From positions 1 to 38,789 of the forward strand of contig DATFWQ010000333.1 in NCBI GenBank assembly GCA_035259145.1: DNA of 38,789 nt. Direction: 5' to 3'. The stretch comes from CF-161 sp035259145. GTDB taxonomy: Bacteria > Chloroflexota > Dormibacteria > Dormibacterales > Dormibacteraceae. Positions 1 to 7,828 of this stretch are shown here, one piece after another. Numbering within the stretch: position 1 is the stretch's first letter; each line of letters begins with the position of its first letter. The notes under the pieces were generated by a model. That model did no database searches. It saw only the letters and a list, made by a program, of their open reading frames with translations, and had not been told where the DNA came from. A program made the position numbers and the translations under genes.

Positions 1-92
1 GGCGGCAGAGTACAGATCCGGCTCCGCATTCCACTGGACGACCCACCGCCCGATCCTCCCGACGCGCGCAACGCAGAGCCCCCTGACCCGCA
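1..92. other. Window edge, no assignable gene
   Basis: No gene can be supported here. Forward frame 1 is open from base 1 and reads a Pro/Asp-rich peptide, but it runs on into the repeat and then antisense through livF, so it has no natural end. It could be the broken 3' remainder of a gene cut by the adjoining repeat. No tRNA-like cloverleaf was seen. Confidence 0.3.
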
Positions 93-190
93 CAAGCCGG
101 GAGTGTCTAGCGTTTTGCCTTTGCGTTCCCGTTATTCGGCAGAACGCCCTGTCAGAGCGCCCGAAAGCGCCAACTCCCGGAACTTGGCCC
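93..190 (-). repeat. Dispersed repeat element, copy 1 (about 98 bp)
   Basis: Read on the minus strand it starts at the livF stop codon with GGGCCAAGTTCCGGGAGTTG and ends with TCCCGGCTTG. The first 22 bases match the copy at 10338-10429 with one mismatch, and the similarity continues over about 58 bases and again at the far end. It holds an inner hairpin (GCCAA/TTGGC) and a second stem (CGCTCT/AGGGCG, with a G-U pair where copy 2 has G-C). The outer ends form imperfect inverted repeats (CAAGTTCCGGGAGT against CAAGCCGGGAGT). It lies directly 3' of livF in the sense direction, so it may also act as a transcript end. Confidence 0.65.
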
Positions 191-909
191 TAAAGTCCCA
201 GGTAGGCTCGCCTCACGGCGGGATTCTGCTCGAGCTCGGCCGCACGACCGCTGAGTACGACCCGACCGTTCTCCAGCACATAACCTCGGTGTGCCGCCTC
301 CAGCGCCAGCACCACATCCTGCTCGACCAGGAGGATCGAGGTACCGTCCCGGTTGATCGCCTGGGCCGCCTCGATCATCCGCTCGACCACCTTGGGCCCC
401 AGGCCCAGCGAAGGCTCGTCGATCATCAGCAGCTTGGGCCTGGCCATCAGTCCGCGGCCGATCGCCACCATCTGTTGCTCGCCGCCCGAGAGTGTGGCAG
501 CGTTGCGCGCCATCTTGTCCCTCAGCGCCGGGAAGTACTCCAGGACCCGCGCCAGGTCCGCCTCCACATCAACGTCCCGGCGTAGGTAGGCACCCAGACG
601 GAGGTTCTTCTCCACGCTGAGCGAGCCGAACAGACGGCGGCCCTGGGGCACGTGCGACATGCCCGCGGCCACCACGCGCTCTGGCCGGGCGTTGGTGAGG
701 TCCTGGCCGTCGAACGTGATCCTGCCCCCGGCTGCCGGAACGAGACCGCTCAGCACCCCCAGCAGGGTCGACTTGCCGGCGCCATTGGCGCCGATCAGGG
801 CCACCAGCTCCCCCCGATAGAAATCCAGGTCAACGCCGAAGAGCACCGGCCCGGCCCCGAAGCCGGCGTCCAGCCCGCGCACCTCGAGAAGCGCCGCCCG
901 TTCAGCCAC
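190..909 (-). CDS. livF: Branched-chain amino-acid ABC transporter ATP-binding protein LivF
   Basis: This is one of the two cytoplasmic ATPases driving import by the Liv-type high-affinity branched-chain amino-acid transporter. The 239-residue protein shows Walker A GANGAGKST at about 40-48, the ABC signature LSGGEQQM followed by Walker B LLMIDEPSLGLGP, and the switch His region LVEQD, all typical of LivF. I chose the GTG at 909 because the family N-terminus (short lead into LLEVRGLDAGFG) begins there and because it overlaps the livG stop by 8 bases. A longer reading up to 1050 would bury livG codons and adds no conserved sequence. It is the last gene of a five-gene transporter operon. Substrate specificity (Leu/Ile/Val, or another amide or amino acid) cannot be told from the ATPase. 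Confidence 0.93.
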   Translation of the reverse strand: MAERAALLEVRGLDAGFGAGPVLFGVDLDFYRGELVALIGANGAGKSTLLGVLSGLVPAAGGRITFDGQDLTNARPERVVAAGMSHVPQGRRLFGSLSVEKNLRLGAYLRRDVDVEADLARVLEYFPALRDKMARNAATLSGGEQQMVAIGRGLMARPKLLMIDEPSLGLGPKVVERMIEAAQAINRDGTSILLVEQDVVLALEAAHRGYVLENGRVVLSGRAAELEQNPAVRRAYLGL

Positions 910-1648
910 CCACCAGCCTCCGGGCGTACTTCTCTCCCAGATAGGCCTCGATGACACGAGCGTCACGGAGGACACCGTCGGGGGTGCCCTCGGCCAGAGT
1001 CTGTCCGAAGTGGAGGACCACGACCCGCCGGCAGACCCCGACCACGACACGCATGACGTGCTCGATGAGCACGATGGTCACTCCGCTCCGGTGCACGGTG
1101 CGCACCATTTCCAGGGCTTCGTCCACCTCGACAGGATTGAGCCCGGCCATCACCTCGTCGAGCAGCAGCAGCCGTGGCCTGGTGGCCAGCGCCCGGGCCA
1201 CCTCCAGCCTCTTGCGGTCGGGGATGGTCAAGCTGGCAACCGGCAGCGAGGCCTTACCGGCCATGCCGACCATCTCCAGCACCTCGTCGGCCGCCGCGAA
1301 CGCCCTGGACAGCGCGAGCTGCGAGGCGCCGAAGAGCGCGCCCACGGCGGCGTTTTCGCGCGCCGTCATTGACGCAAAAGGCTTGACCACCTGGAAGGTG
1401 CGGCCAACCCCGAGCCGCGCGATCCGGTGGGGCGGCTCGCCCGCAATCGAGTGGCCGTCGAAGGTGATGCTGCCGGCGTCAGGCCGGTAGACGCCGCTGA
1501 CGCAGTTGAGCAGCGTCGTCTTGCCGGCGCCGTTGGGGCCGATCACGCCGAGTATCTCGCCTTCGCCCACGTCGAAGCTGACCTCGTTCAGCGCCGCAAC
1601 GCCGCCGAAACGCTTTGTCACGCCCTGGATCGAGAGCAGCGCCGTCAT
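902..1648 (-). CDS. livG: Branched-chain amino-acid ABC transporter ATP-binding protein LivG
   Basis: This is the second ATPase of the Liv importer, pairing with LivF on the cytoplasmic face of the LivH/LivM membrane pair. The protein has 248 residues, normal for LivG. Walker A GPNGAGKTT is at 37-45 and Walker B reads LLLLDEVMAGLNPVE, where the LivG-type 'AGLNP' replaces the usual D-loop. In place of a textbook LSGGQ it has LTIPDRKRLEVARAL, a variant known in LivG-like subfamilies. The C-terminal extension ending in EAYLGEKY is the LivG/LptB-type BCA tail. The ATG overlaps the livM stop by 4 bases (ATGA) and its own end overlaps livF, indicating translational coupling. Confidence 0.93.
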   Translation of the reverse strand: MTALLSIQGVTKRFGGVAALNEVSFDVGEGEILGVIGPNGAGKTTLLNCVSGVYRPDAGSITFDGHSIAGEPPHRIARLGVGRTFQVVKPFASMTARENAAVGALFGASQLALSRAFAAADEVLEMVGMAGKASLPVASLTIPDRKRLEVARALATRPRLLLLDEVMAGLNPVEVDEALEMVRTVHRSGVTIVLIEHVMRVVVGVCRRVVVLHFGQTLAEGTPDGVLRDARVIEAYLGEKYARRLVGG

Positions 1649-2721
1649 ACGCCCGTCTCACGGAGCGAGCGCCGCAGATGCGCCACCGATAGACGGGAGC
1701 CGCCCCCGAAAAAGGCCACGATGCCTCGGGGCACGAAGATGACGGTGACCGCCAGGAGCAGCCCCAGGCCGATCTGGGCGTACACCGCCACGTCGCTGCG
1801 GCCGGCAAGGTTCTGAATCAGCAGTTCCAGCACGATCGCCCCCAGCACCGGTCCGAACAGCGTGCCCGCGCCCCCCAGCACCGCCATCAAGATCATCTGG
1901 ATGTTGAAGTCCAGAGAGAAGCCGAGCTCCTGGTTTATGAAGCTGTTCCAGAGCGCGAAGAGGCCGCCGGCGAGCCCGGTCAGGGCGGCGGCGACGGCGA
2001 AGGCGCCGACTTTGTACATCGTCGTGTTGACCCCGATCACGCCGGCCGCCTCTTCGTTCTCCCGGATCGCGATCAGGCCGTAGCCGAAGCGGCTGCGCAG
2101 AATCAGCCTGCTGACGAGCACCGCGAGCAGCGCAGCGCCCACCATCAGGTAGAGGAAGAGCAGGTCGGCCCGATGCAGGATGGGCGGGAAGAGCCCGGTG
2201 GCGCCGCCAAGGTAGTCGACGTTCTTTACGACCTCGCCCACCGCAACCGCCGTGCCCAGGGTCGCTATCGCGAAGTAGTGGCCGCGCAGCCGAAGGAGGG
2301 GGAGCCCCACCAACGCTGCGAACGCGGCCGGCACAAGCGGCGCCAGCGCGATCGCCGCCGCCATCGGCAGGTGCAGGCGATGGGCGTCGACCGCCACGGC
2401 GCAGGTGTAGGCGCCCAGGCCAAAGAAGGCCACGTTGCCGAAGGAGCTGTAGCCGGTCAGCCCGCCCACGAGATTCCAGGCCGAGGCCATCACAACGAAC
2501 ATGGCGACCGTGGTCAGGATCCGGATCTGTGAGCGGTCCACGAGCTGCGGCGCGCCCAGGCTGTCCGCCTGGTCGGTGGCTGTAAGCGGGGCGAGCAGGA
2601 CAAGGACGGCACCGAGCACGAGAAGAAGGACCAGCAGCCGGCGGAGCCGGCGTCTGTCCAGGAGGCGCGGCCGCTCCACCAGGATCGTCTCACTCGAAGG
2701 GGGAGGCATAGCAGCACTCAT
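1645..2721 (-). CDS. livM: Branched-chain amino-acid ABC transporter permease LivM
   Basis: This is an inner-membrane permease forming the substrate channel with LivH. Its 358 residues hold a charged Arg-rich N-terminal cytoplasmic stretch (about 1-30), a first membrane helix around 30-48, and about eight more hydrophobic segments. The LivM signature lies in the loop reading YGLIAIRENEEAAGVIGVN, the contact with the ATPase (EAA-like loop). The C-terminus is rich in Arg after the last helix. The gene overlaps livH upstream and livG downstream by 4 bases each. An alternative start at Met5 is possible. Transport specificity is inferred only from family and operon. Confidence 0.92.
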   Translation of the reverse strand: MSAAMPPPSSETILVERPRLLDRRRLRRLLVLLLVLGAVLVLLAPLTATDQADSLGAPQLVDRSQIRILTTVAMFVVMASAWNLVGGLTGYSSFGNVAFFGLGAYTCAVAVDAHRLHLPMAAAIALAPLVPAAFAALVGLPLLRLRGHYFAIATLGTAVAVGEVVKNVDYLGGATGLFPPILHRADLLFLYLMVGAALLAVLVSRLILRSRFGYGLIAIRENEEAAGVIGVNTTMYKVGAFAVAAALTGLAGGLFALWNSFINQELGFSLDFNIQMILMAVLGGAGTLFGPVLGAIVLELLIQNLAGRSDVAVYAQIGLGLLLAVTVIFVPRGIVAFFGGGSRLSVAHLRRSLRETGV

Positions 2722-3590
2722 GCGACGCGTCCCATGAGCCCCTGGGGCCTGACGATCAGTACCAGCACCAGGATGGCGAACGCGATGGCGTTAGCCCAGC
2801 CCGCCCCCAGCCCAGGCACCATCGTCTGTCCGAGCGTCTCGACCAGTCCGAAGACCAGGCCACCGACTACAGTGGCGCCGACGCGGCCCAGCCCGCCCAG
2901 CACCACGACAACGAATGCCTGCAACGTGTAGGGCTCGCCGGCCGTCGGGGTGATGGCCTGGATGGTGCTGATCAAGCCGCCCGCCACGCCGGCGCAGGCC
3001 GCAGCAACCGCGAACGTCAGAGCGTACACGTGGCGAAGGTCGATTCCGACCAGGCGCGCCGCTTCGCGATCGGCGCCCACGGCCTGGATGGCGGCCCCCG
3101 TCCTCGTCCGGTTGAGCAGCCCCCCGACCCCCGCCGCGACTGCGACGGCCACGCCGAGGGCGCCAAGCCTGATGTACGGAACCTGGACGCCGGCAACGCC
3201 GAAGCCGCTGCCCGAATACGAAGGTGTGACCGAGCGGAAGTCTGACTTGAAGATGACCAGCAGTGCGTTGACGATCACCAGATTGACGCCGAACGTCAAA
3301 AGGAGGGTGAAGAACAGGGGGGCCCGGATGACCCGATTGATCAGCGCCCTTTGAAGCGCGTAGCCGAATGCAAACAGCGCCACGGCGACGATCGGCAGCG
3401 CGGCGAAGGGATCGATCCTCGCGCGCGCGAAGAGCAGCCAGGTCAGGTAGGCGCCGACGATGACGAGCGCCCCGTGTGCCAGGTTGACGATGTTGAGGAT
3501 GCCCCAGACCAGGCTGAAGCCGATCGCCACGGCCACGTAGACACCACCGATCAGCAGGCCGAGCACGACCTGCTGCACGAAAAGCTGCAT
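2718..3590 (-). CDS. livH: Branched-chain amino-acid ABC transporter permease LivH
   Basis: This is the second permease of the Liv importer, in the inner membrane. The 290-residue sequence begins MQLFVQQVVLGLLIGGVYVA, the conserved LivH N-terminus, followed by LVWGILNIVNLAHGAL, a hallmark of the family. The ATPase-contact loop reads GAAIQAVGADREAARLVGID, and a glycine-rich VVVLGGLGRVGATVVGG segment precedes the last helices. Length and helix number are those expected. It starts 10 bases after the stop of the binding-protein gene and overlaps livM by 4 bases, so all five genes are read together. Confidence 0.94.
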   Translation of the reverse strand: MQLFVQQVVLGLLIGGVYVAVAIGFSLVWGILNIVNLAHGALVIVGAYLTWLLFARARIDPFAALPIVAVALFAFGYALQRALINRVIRAPLFFTLLLTFGVNLVIVNALLVIFKSDFRSVTPSYSGSGFGVAGVQVPYIRLGALGVAVAVAAGVGGLLNRTRTGAAIQAVGADREAARLVGIDLRHVYALTFAVAAACAGVAGGLISTIQAITPTAGEPYTLQAFVVVVLGGLGRVGATVVGGLVFGLVETLGQTMVPGLGAGWANAIAFAILVLVLIVRPQGLMGRVA

Positions 3591-3600
3591 CGTGCTTAGC

Positions 3601-4848
3601 TCAGCGGCCGCTCCAGCTCGGCGTCGGGTACTGCGGCGTCGCGTCCGCCACGTTGGCCGGCCATACGGTGTGGTGTTTGCCGTCCTGGATCTGCTCGACG
3701 ACCATCGGCTTGAAGGTGTTGATGCCGCGGCTGTCGAACCTGATCTGGCCGAAGAAGGTCGACACGTTGAGAGCGGCCAGGGCGTCGCGCACCTTGTCCG
3801 GCTTTAGGCTTCCGGAGTTCTCGATTGCCTTCTGCAGTGCGAGGCAGGCCGCGGTCGACTCGGCAACGTGGTAGTCAGGATCGTCCTGGGTGTTGAACTG
3901 CTTCTTGTAGGCCGCCACGTAGTCCTGGGAGGAGAGGTAGAACGAGGCGGTCGACTTGACCTGCGGCGTCCACTGCGAACCGTCAAAAACGTAGTTGGCG
4001 TCTTTGCCAAGTGCGACGATGAAGTCCGGGGTCGAGGGTCCTACTGAGTACGCAGACAGCTTGGCGTCCAGCTTCAGGTCCTTGGCCGCCTTGTGGATCG
4101 CGATCGCCTCCTGCAGGTGCCCAGAGTTGAGCACGATGTCGGGATTGCGCGCCTTGGCGTTGGCCACCAGACCCGAGAGATTGGTCGACCCGTTGGGGTA
4201 CTTGTCGCTGTACACGACCTGGAAGCCCTTGCTGGGCGCATAGTCGACGACCGCCTTGGCGACCTCCTGTGAGAAGTTGTCGTCAGCGGCCAGCATGGCG
4301 ACGGTGGCCGGCTTGGGCCTGAGGGTCGCCGCCATATCCAGAACCCCGCTCAGGTACACGTTCGCAGGCGACAGCACGCCGAACACGTACTTGTAGCCCT
4401 GGTTGAAGATCGCCTGGGCAGCGCCGTTGCCCTCGACCATGGGGATGCTGTTCTTTTCGGCCACCACCGCGTCGCTGGCCGTGGTCGCCGAGCCGTACGG
4501 CCCGAGAAGGAACTGCGCCTTCTCCTCAGTGATCAGCTTCTGCGCCAGCTGGGCCGAGATGTCGGCCTTGCTCGTGTCGTCCTCGTACTTGAGCTGGACC
4601 TTGTGCTTGACGCCCTTGACGTTGATCCCGCCCTGCTGGTTGATCCACTGCAACCACATGTCGTAGCCCTGCCTGGCCAGAGCGCCCTCTTTGGACTGAC
4701 TCCCTGTAAGGGACATCGGAGCGCCGATCACGAGGTCCTCGCCAGTGGTGGTGGCGGCGGTGCCGCCACCAGCAGCCCCGCCACAGGCCAGGACGAGCAC
4801 CGCGGCAAGGCTCACAACGCCGGTGAAACGGGTCGTTCCTCCCATCAT
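3601..4848 (-). CDS. Periplasmic/surface amino-acid-binding lipoprotein of the Liv transporter
   Basis: This is the solute receptor that captures amino acid outside the membrane and delivers it to LivHM. The 415-residue protein opens with a signal peptide and lipobox LVLAC (Cys22 the lipidation site), then a Gly/Ala/Thr linker. The mature part begins LVIGAPMSLTGSQSKEG, the start of the periplasmic-binding-protein type 1 (Peripla_BP_6) fold, with a following GINVKGVKHKV and YEDDTSK strand typical of LivJ/LivK. It is first in the liv operon; a hairpin at 4901-4924 separates it from the gene upstream, so its promoter probably lies in 4849-4900. Two adjacent ATGs (4848, 4845) could serve as start. 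Ligand could be an amino acid other than Leu/Ile/Val, or a short amide. Confidence 0.9.
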   Translation of the reverse strand: MMGGTTRFTGVVSLAAVLVLACGGAAGGGTAATTTGEDLVIGAPMSLTGSQSKEGALARQGYDMWLQWINQQGGINVKGVKHKVQLKYEDDTSKADISAQLAQKLITEEKAQFLLGPYGSATTASDAVVAEKNSIPMVEGNGAAQAIFNQGYKYVFGVLSPANVYLSGVLDMAATLRPKPATVAMLAADDNFSQEVAKAVVDYAPSKGFQVVYSDKYPNGSTNLSGLVANAKARNPDIVLNSGHLQEAIAIHKAAKDLKLDAKLSAYSVGPSTPDFIVALGKDANYVFDGSQWTPQVKSTASFYLSSQDYVAAYKKQFNTQDDPDYHVAESTAACLALQKAIENSGSLKPDKVRDALAALNVSTFFGQIRFDSRGINTFKPMVVEQIQDGKHHTVWPANVADATPQYPTPSWSGR

Positions 4849-4900
4849 GTGAACACTCTATTCGTTGGGAGCGCCCAGCCGGAACAAAGCGCTATGGATC

Positions 4901-4924
4901 GCCCGCGGCGATCACTCCGCGGGC
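4901..4924 (-). terminator. Hairpin after the AMIN-like protein gene
   Basis: Perfect 8-bp inverted repeat GCCCGCGG / CCGCGGGC with an 8-base loop, 10 bases downstream of the stop at 4935. There is no strong U-run after it, so it may be a weak or factor-assisted terminator. It separates the sigma-factor unit from the liv operon. Confidence 0.5.
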
Positions 4925-4934
4925 AGTCGGCCCG

Positions 4935-5792
4935 TCAATGCTGGACGTCGATGACCAGACGCGATGGGCCGCCGAGAATCCACGCGCGAAAGCACGACGC
5001 GTACGCCAGCCCGACGCCCCACTGGGCCGTGCCGCCTGAGTCGCTCAGAAGCCTCGCCTCCTGGATCACCGTGAGCCCGGGCCTGAACTCCCTCTGCCCG
5101 GCATACACGGTCCCGGTCAGGTTCTTCAGCGTGACCGCAAGGCCGGCCGACCCGCGCAGTGTGCCCTGCCCGAAGGCTGCGCTGTCCTGCAGTCGCACCT
5201 CGAACTGGGGTACGCCGGCGCTGAACTCCACGACGAAGCGGTCGAAGCCGCCCTGCGCCCCGACCCTTGCCGCAGTCATTGTCGACTGCGCGCCTCCGCC
5301 GCCGCCCTGGGCGCTGCAGGAGTAGCCCGGCAGGGCCGCCGGCGCGGGCGCTGGAGTCTCTGCTGGGGGCGGTGAGGCGGCGGGGGCCACCGTCGGCTCG
5401 GGGGAGGCGGAGACGACGGGCGAGGCCTGGGGCGCCACCGGGGTGCTGGCCGGCCCGGACGCGGTGGTTGCTGCCGGCCGGTGCGAGCTGAAGACCTGGC
5501 GCACGGCGGTCAGCCGCTGGGCCAAGCCGGCGGGGCCCACCAGCAGGGCCGCTGCCGCAAGGGCGATGACCAGCACGGCTGCGACCAGCACGCGCCGGGG
5601 GGCTGCCCGCCGACCGGCCGGTGGCGAGCTGACGCCCGGCCCCACCCAGGCTGGAACACCTGGCGGGAGGCGTGTGCCCGGGGCGGGACGGCCCCAGATG
5701 CTTTCGCGGATGCGTTCGCTGAGATGAGGGCGGGGAACCCTGGTCAGCTTGGCGAAGGCCTGCTGGACCTCCTCGTTCAGGCCGTCCGTCAT
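4935..5792 (-). CDS. Membrane-anchored protein with C-terminal AMIN-like domain, likely partner of the ECF sigma factor
   Basis: The 285-residue protein has three parts. A 65-residue Arg-rich cytoplasmic N-terminus (EEVQQAFAKLTRVPRPHLSERI) resembles that of small anti-sigma factors. One membrane helix lies at about 68-87. After a Pro/Ala/Thr linker comes a folded outer domain at about 155-285 with two cysteines, containing DRFVVEFSAGVPQFEV and ending GGPSRLVIDVQH, the pattern of AMIN-like domains of actinobacterial and related exported proteins. It overlaps the upstream sigma gene by 4 bases (ATGA). That position and the cytoplasmic-membrane-outside layout suggest an anti-sigma or sensor role, which is inference. 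No HxxxCxxC zinc anti-sigma motif is present. Confidence 0.75.
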   Translation of the reverse strand: MTDGLNEEVQQAFAKLTRVPRPHLSERIRESIWGRPAPGTRLPPGVPAWVGPGVSSPPAGRRAAPRRVLVAAVLVIALAAAALLVGPAGLAQRLTAVRQVFSSHRPAATTASGPASTPVAPQASPVVSASPEPTVAPAASPPPAETPAPAPAALPGYSCSAQGGGGGAQSTMTAARVGAQGGFDRFVVEFSAGVPQFEVRLQDSAAFGQGTLRGSAGLAVTLKNLTGTVYAGQREFRPGLTVIQEARLLSDSGGTAQWGVGLAYASCFRAWILGGPSRLVIDVQH

Positions 5793-6352
5793 TGCCGCTC
5801 GTCCACGCCCGGGTCGACCGAATCAACGATCGTCACTCCGAGATCCTGCTCGAGCTCGGCGTGCAAATGCTCTTCAGCTCTCTCAATCCCATCACGCACG
5901 CGGTTCGGGGTCATGCCGAGAATCACGGCGACCTCTTCGTCTGGCAGACCCAGCCAGTAGCGGCAAAAGAGCGCGACGCGCGCCGTCGTACCGAGGTGCA
6001 GCAGCACGTCCGAGACCAGGTCAGAGGCTTCTGGGGCCTCACCCCGAACTCCGAACGGGAGCCAACGCCTCAAGCGCATACGACGGCACCGAGTCGCTAC
6101 GATCGCGAGAAACCAGGTGCGGAAGTTGGCCGGCTCACCGGCACCGCGGCGGTGTATGGCCCAGGCGTCGAGGGTGGCGTCGTGCACTGCGTCCTCGGCC
6201 GCGGCGTAGTCGAGGAGCATCACGGTGGCGAGTCGGTACGCGGGGTCGAGTATGCTCTCGACACCCGCCACGAAGCCATCGCGACTCAGCGTGACTTCCA
6301 CTCTCGGTTCCGTAGCTTCCCCATCCTGCCAGCCCGATCGTCGGGCCCTCAA
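5789..6352 (-). CDS. ECF-type RNA polymerase sigma factor
   Basis: This is a small alternative sigma factor directing RNA polymerase to a dedicated promoter set. The protein has 187 residues. Region 2 spans about 30-95, with AYRLATVMLLDYAAAEDAVHDATLDAW and a basic stretch RCRRMRLRRW. Region 4 spans about 120-170, with VALFCRYWLGLPDEEVAVIL then GMTPNRVRDGIERAEEHL as the helix-turn-helix that reads the -35 element. Regions 3 and 1.1 are missing, as in ECF factors. The gene runs 4 bases into the AMIN-like membrane protein, the normal arrangement for a sigma/anti-sigma pair. An alternative start at GTG (Val18) would shorten the N-terminus, which is Arg/Glu-rich and not conserved. The signal it answers is unknown. 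Confidence 0.85.
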   Translation of the reverse strand: MRARRSGWQDGEATEPRVEVTLSRDGFVAGVESILDPAYRLATVMLLDYAAAEDAVHDATLDAWAIHRRGAGEPANFRTWFLAIVATRCRRMRLRRWLPFGVRGEAPEASDLVSDVLLHLGTTARVALFCRYWLGLPDEEVAVILGMTPNRVRDGIERAEEHLHAELEQDLGVTIVDSVDPGVDERQ

Positions 6353-6387
6353 CCCCGCACTGTATCGCTTGTGGCGTGGTCTGCGCG

Positions 6388-6873
6388 TCAGACGGCCGCA
6401 AGCGAGCGGCTCACCAGCGTTTGCAAAGCGTCCTCGGAGGGGCTGCGGTTCTCGTGATTCACCTGGAACAGTGTCAGCACATCCTGGGGACCGGGATCCC
6501 GAAGACTGAGTGCGTCAGGGTCGACGCCCTGCCGCACCTGCTCCGGCGTGGGCATCGGCTGCGCACGGATCGAGGTTGGTTCCAGGCGCCGGCGTGTGCT
6601 GTCTGGGAGGGCGGAACGCGACTCCTCGATGAGCGCAGAGAAGCGCGACGCCGGGACGCGGTGCGGCAACGCAAACCGTGAATCGAGTTCGTGGGCCTTG
6701 TGGAAAGCGACGTCGCTCGCGGCCAGCAGGCCCGTGTGCCGGCTGATACGGCCGAGCAACCACCAGGCCTCAGAATTCTTTGGCTCACGATCGCAGGCTG
6801 CCTGGGCGGCCTCCAGGGCGTCGTGCATGCGTCCAGCGACGTAGAGGTCGCGAGCACGATTGAGCAGGTCCAT
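6388..6873 (-). CDS. TPR protein with a zincin-like C-terminal segment lacking the metal motif
   Basis: The 161-residue protein begins with about two tetratricopeptide repeats (LYVAGRMHDALEAAQAACDR, then SEAWWLLGRISRHTG and ASDVAFHKAHELD). The second part reads FSALIEESRSALPDSTRRRL, then MPTPEQVRQGVDPDALSLRD, then VLTLFQVN. This resembles the N-terminal half of TPR-linked zincin-like metallopeptidases (PF06262 type), where a 'LP..f...l' helix, a 'DP..LLGLY' strand and then HExxH follow. Here the HExxH part is absent, so a protease activity is not expected. It may be a degenerate member or a protein-binding relic. It lies 35 bases upstream of the sigma gene on the same strand. Confidence 0.6.
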   Translation of the reverse strand: MDLLNRARDLYVAGRMHDALEAAQAACDREPKNSEAWWLLGRISRHTGLLAASDVAFHKAHELDSRFALPHRVPASRFSALIEESRSALPDSTRRRLEPTSIRAQPMPTPEQVRQGVDPDALSLRDPGPQDVLTLFQVNHENRSPSEDALQTLVSRSLAAV

Positions 6874-6898
6874 GCCGGCGATACGCTAGCAGGGTCCG

Positions 6899-7384
6899 AT
6901 GCGTTTCTTCCGCGCCACGGCACGGGTGGGGCCCGCAGACCCGACTGAGGCGGCGGTTCTCGCCGAGCTGTACCGTCGTGCCTGGACCGGCTGCGACCAG
7001 CTGGTCAATCCGCTTCTGGTGGAGGAGCAGACCCCGCCACGAGCGGAGGTGACCGCGTGGTTCCGGGGCGGGTTCGAGGTCTTCCGAACCCGCCACGAGG
7101 GCCGGCTCGTCGGCGCCGTGCGCTGCTGCTTTCCCAGCAGTGCGTGCAACGTCGACCGGCTGGTGGTGGATCCTGAGGCGCGAGGCCGGGGCGTCGGCCA
7201 CATGCTGCTGGAGCACGCGGTCGGGCGCGCCCGACGGGCGGGGGTGACCCGAATCTGGGCGCAGGTCTGCCCCCGCACGGAGTCCGGCGGCGCACTGTTT
7301 CGCTCGTTCGGGTTTCGGGAGACGGGGCGGTGCGCGGCGGCCTGGTGGGGCGAAGAGGTCATGCTGCTGGAGCTTCGGCTCTGA
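6899..7384 (+). CDS. GNAT family N-acetyltransferase
   Basis: The 161-residue protein is a predicted acetyl-CoA-dependent N-acetyltransferase of the GNAT superfamily. The fold is visible in order: an N-terminal helix pair with VLAELYRRAWTGCDQLV; strands with RHEGRLVGAVRCCFPSSACN; motif A VDRLVVDPEARGRGVGHMLL, whose RGRGVG loop binds the CoA pyrophosphate; a helix; a strand ending in IWAQVCPR; and GGALFRSFGFRETGR, the usual FxxxGF motif B end. The substrate (amine, antibiotic, protein N-terminus) cannot be read from the sequence. The start is 25 bases from the divergent TPR gene, so the promoter regions overlap. Confidence 0.85.
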   Translation: MRFFRATARVGPADPTEAAVLAELYRRAWTGCDQLVNPLLVEEQTPPRAEVTAWFRGGFEVFRTRHEGRLVGAVRCCFPSSACNVDRLVVDPEARGRGVGHMLLEHAVGRARRAGVTRIWAQVCPRTESGGALFRSFGFRETGRCAAAWWGEEVMLLELRL

Positions 7385-7424
7385 CCCTCGCACGAATCTG
7401 GAAGCGTGGAATTGAAGGAAGCGG

Positions 7425-7828
7425 TCAGCTGAGGTAGCGCTCGAACGTCAGCCAGCGCAGCGCGATCCAGGATGCGACAGCGCCCATCGCCAGCAGGAGA
7501 ACCGCCAGCACGAGGAACCGCCACAGTCCAGGCACCAGCGTGACGCAGATCCCGGTCACCGTCGTCGTAGGCAGGACGAAGACGCCGTTCAAATTGTTGG
7601 CAGTGCGAAAGTCGCGAGCAACCAGCGCCAGGAGCAGGCTCACGCCGATCGACGCGGTCAGCGCGGAAAGCAGCAAGAGGAGCGCCGACAGCACGAACAG
7701 CCGGCGCCGTTCGGGCCCAGCAGACAAACCCGCGACCCGGTTCCAACCGACCAGCTCACGCTGTTCAAGGCCACCTTGCCGTTGCGGTACTGCTTGGTGA
7801 CAGATTGAAACGAGATCGCCTGGGCCAC
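7425..7828 (-). pseudogene. ABC-2 type exporter remnant: ATPase N-terminus fused out of frame to permease C-terminus
   Basis: Two reading frames carry pieces of one former exporter locus. From a GTG at 7828, one frame reads an ABC ATPase start (AISFQSVTKQYRNGKVALNS) up to Walker A GPNGAG, ending near 7700 just before the expected Lys. At that point the next frame takes up a membrane protein: RRRLFVLSALLLLLSAL, then LALVARDFRTANNLNGVFVL, several hydrophobic helices, and a terminal LRWLTFERYLS as in ABC-2 permease tails. An internal deletion seems to have removed most of the ATPase and the first half of the permease. Neither product can be functional as a transporter. The surviving permease tail (96 residues from about 7709) might still be translated, but nothing supports that. 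Confidence 0.7.
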
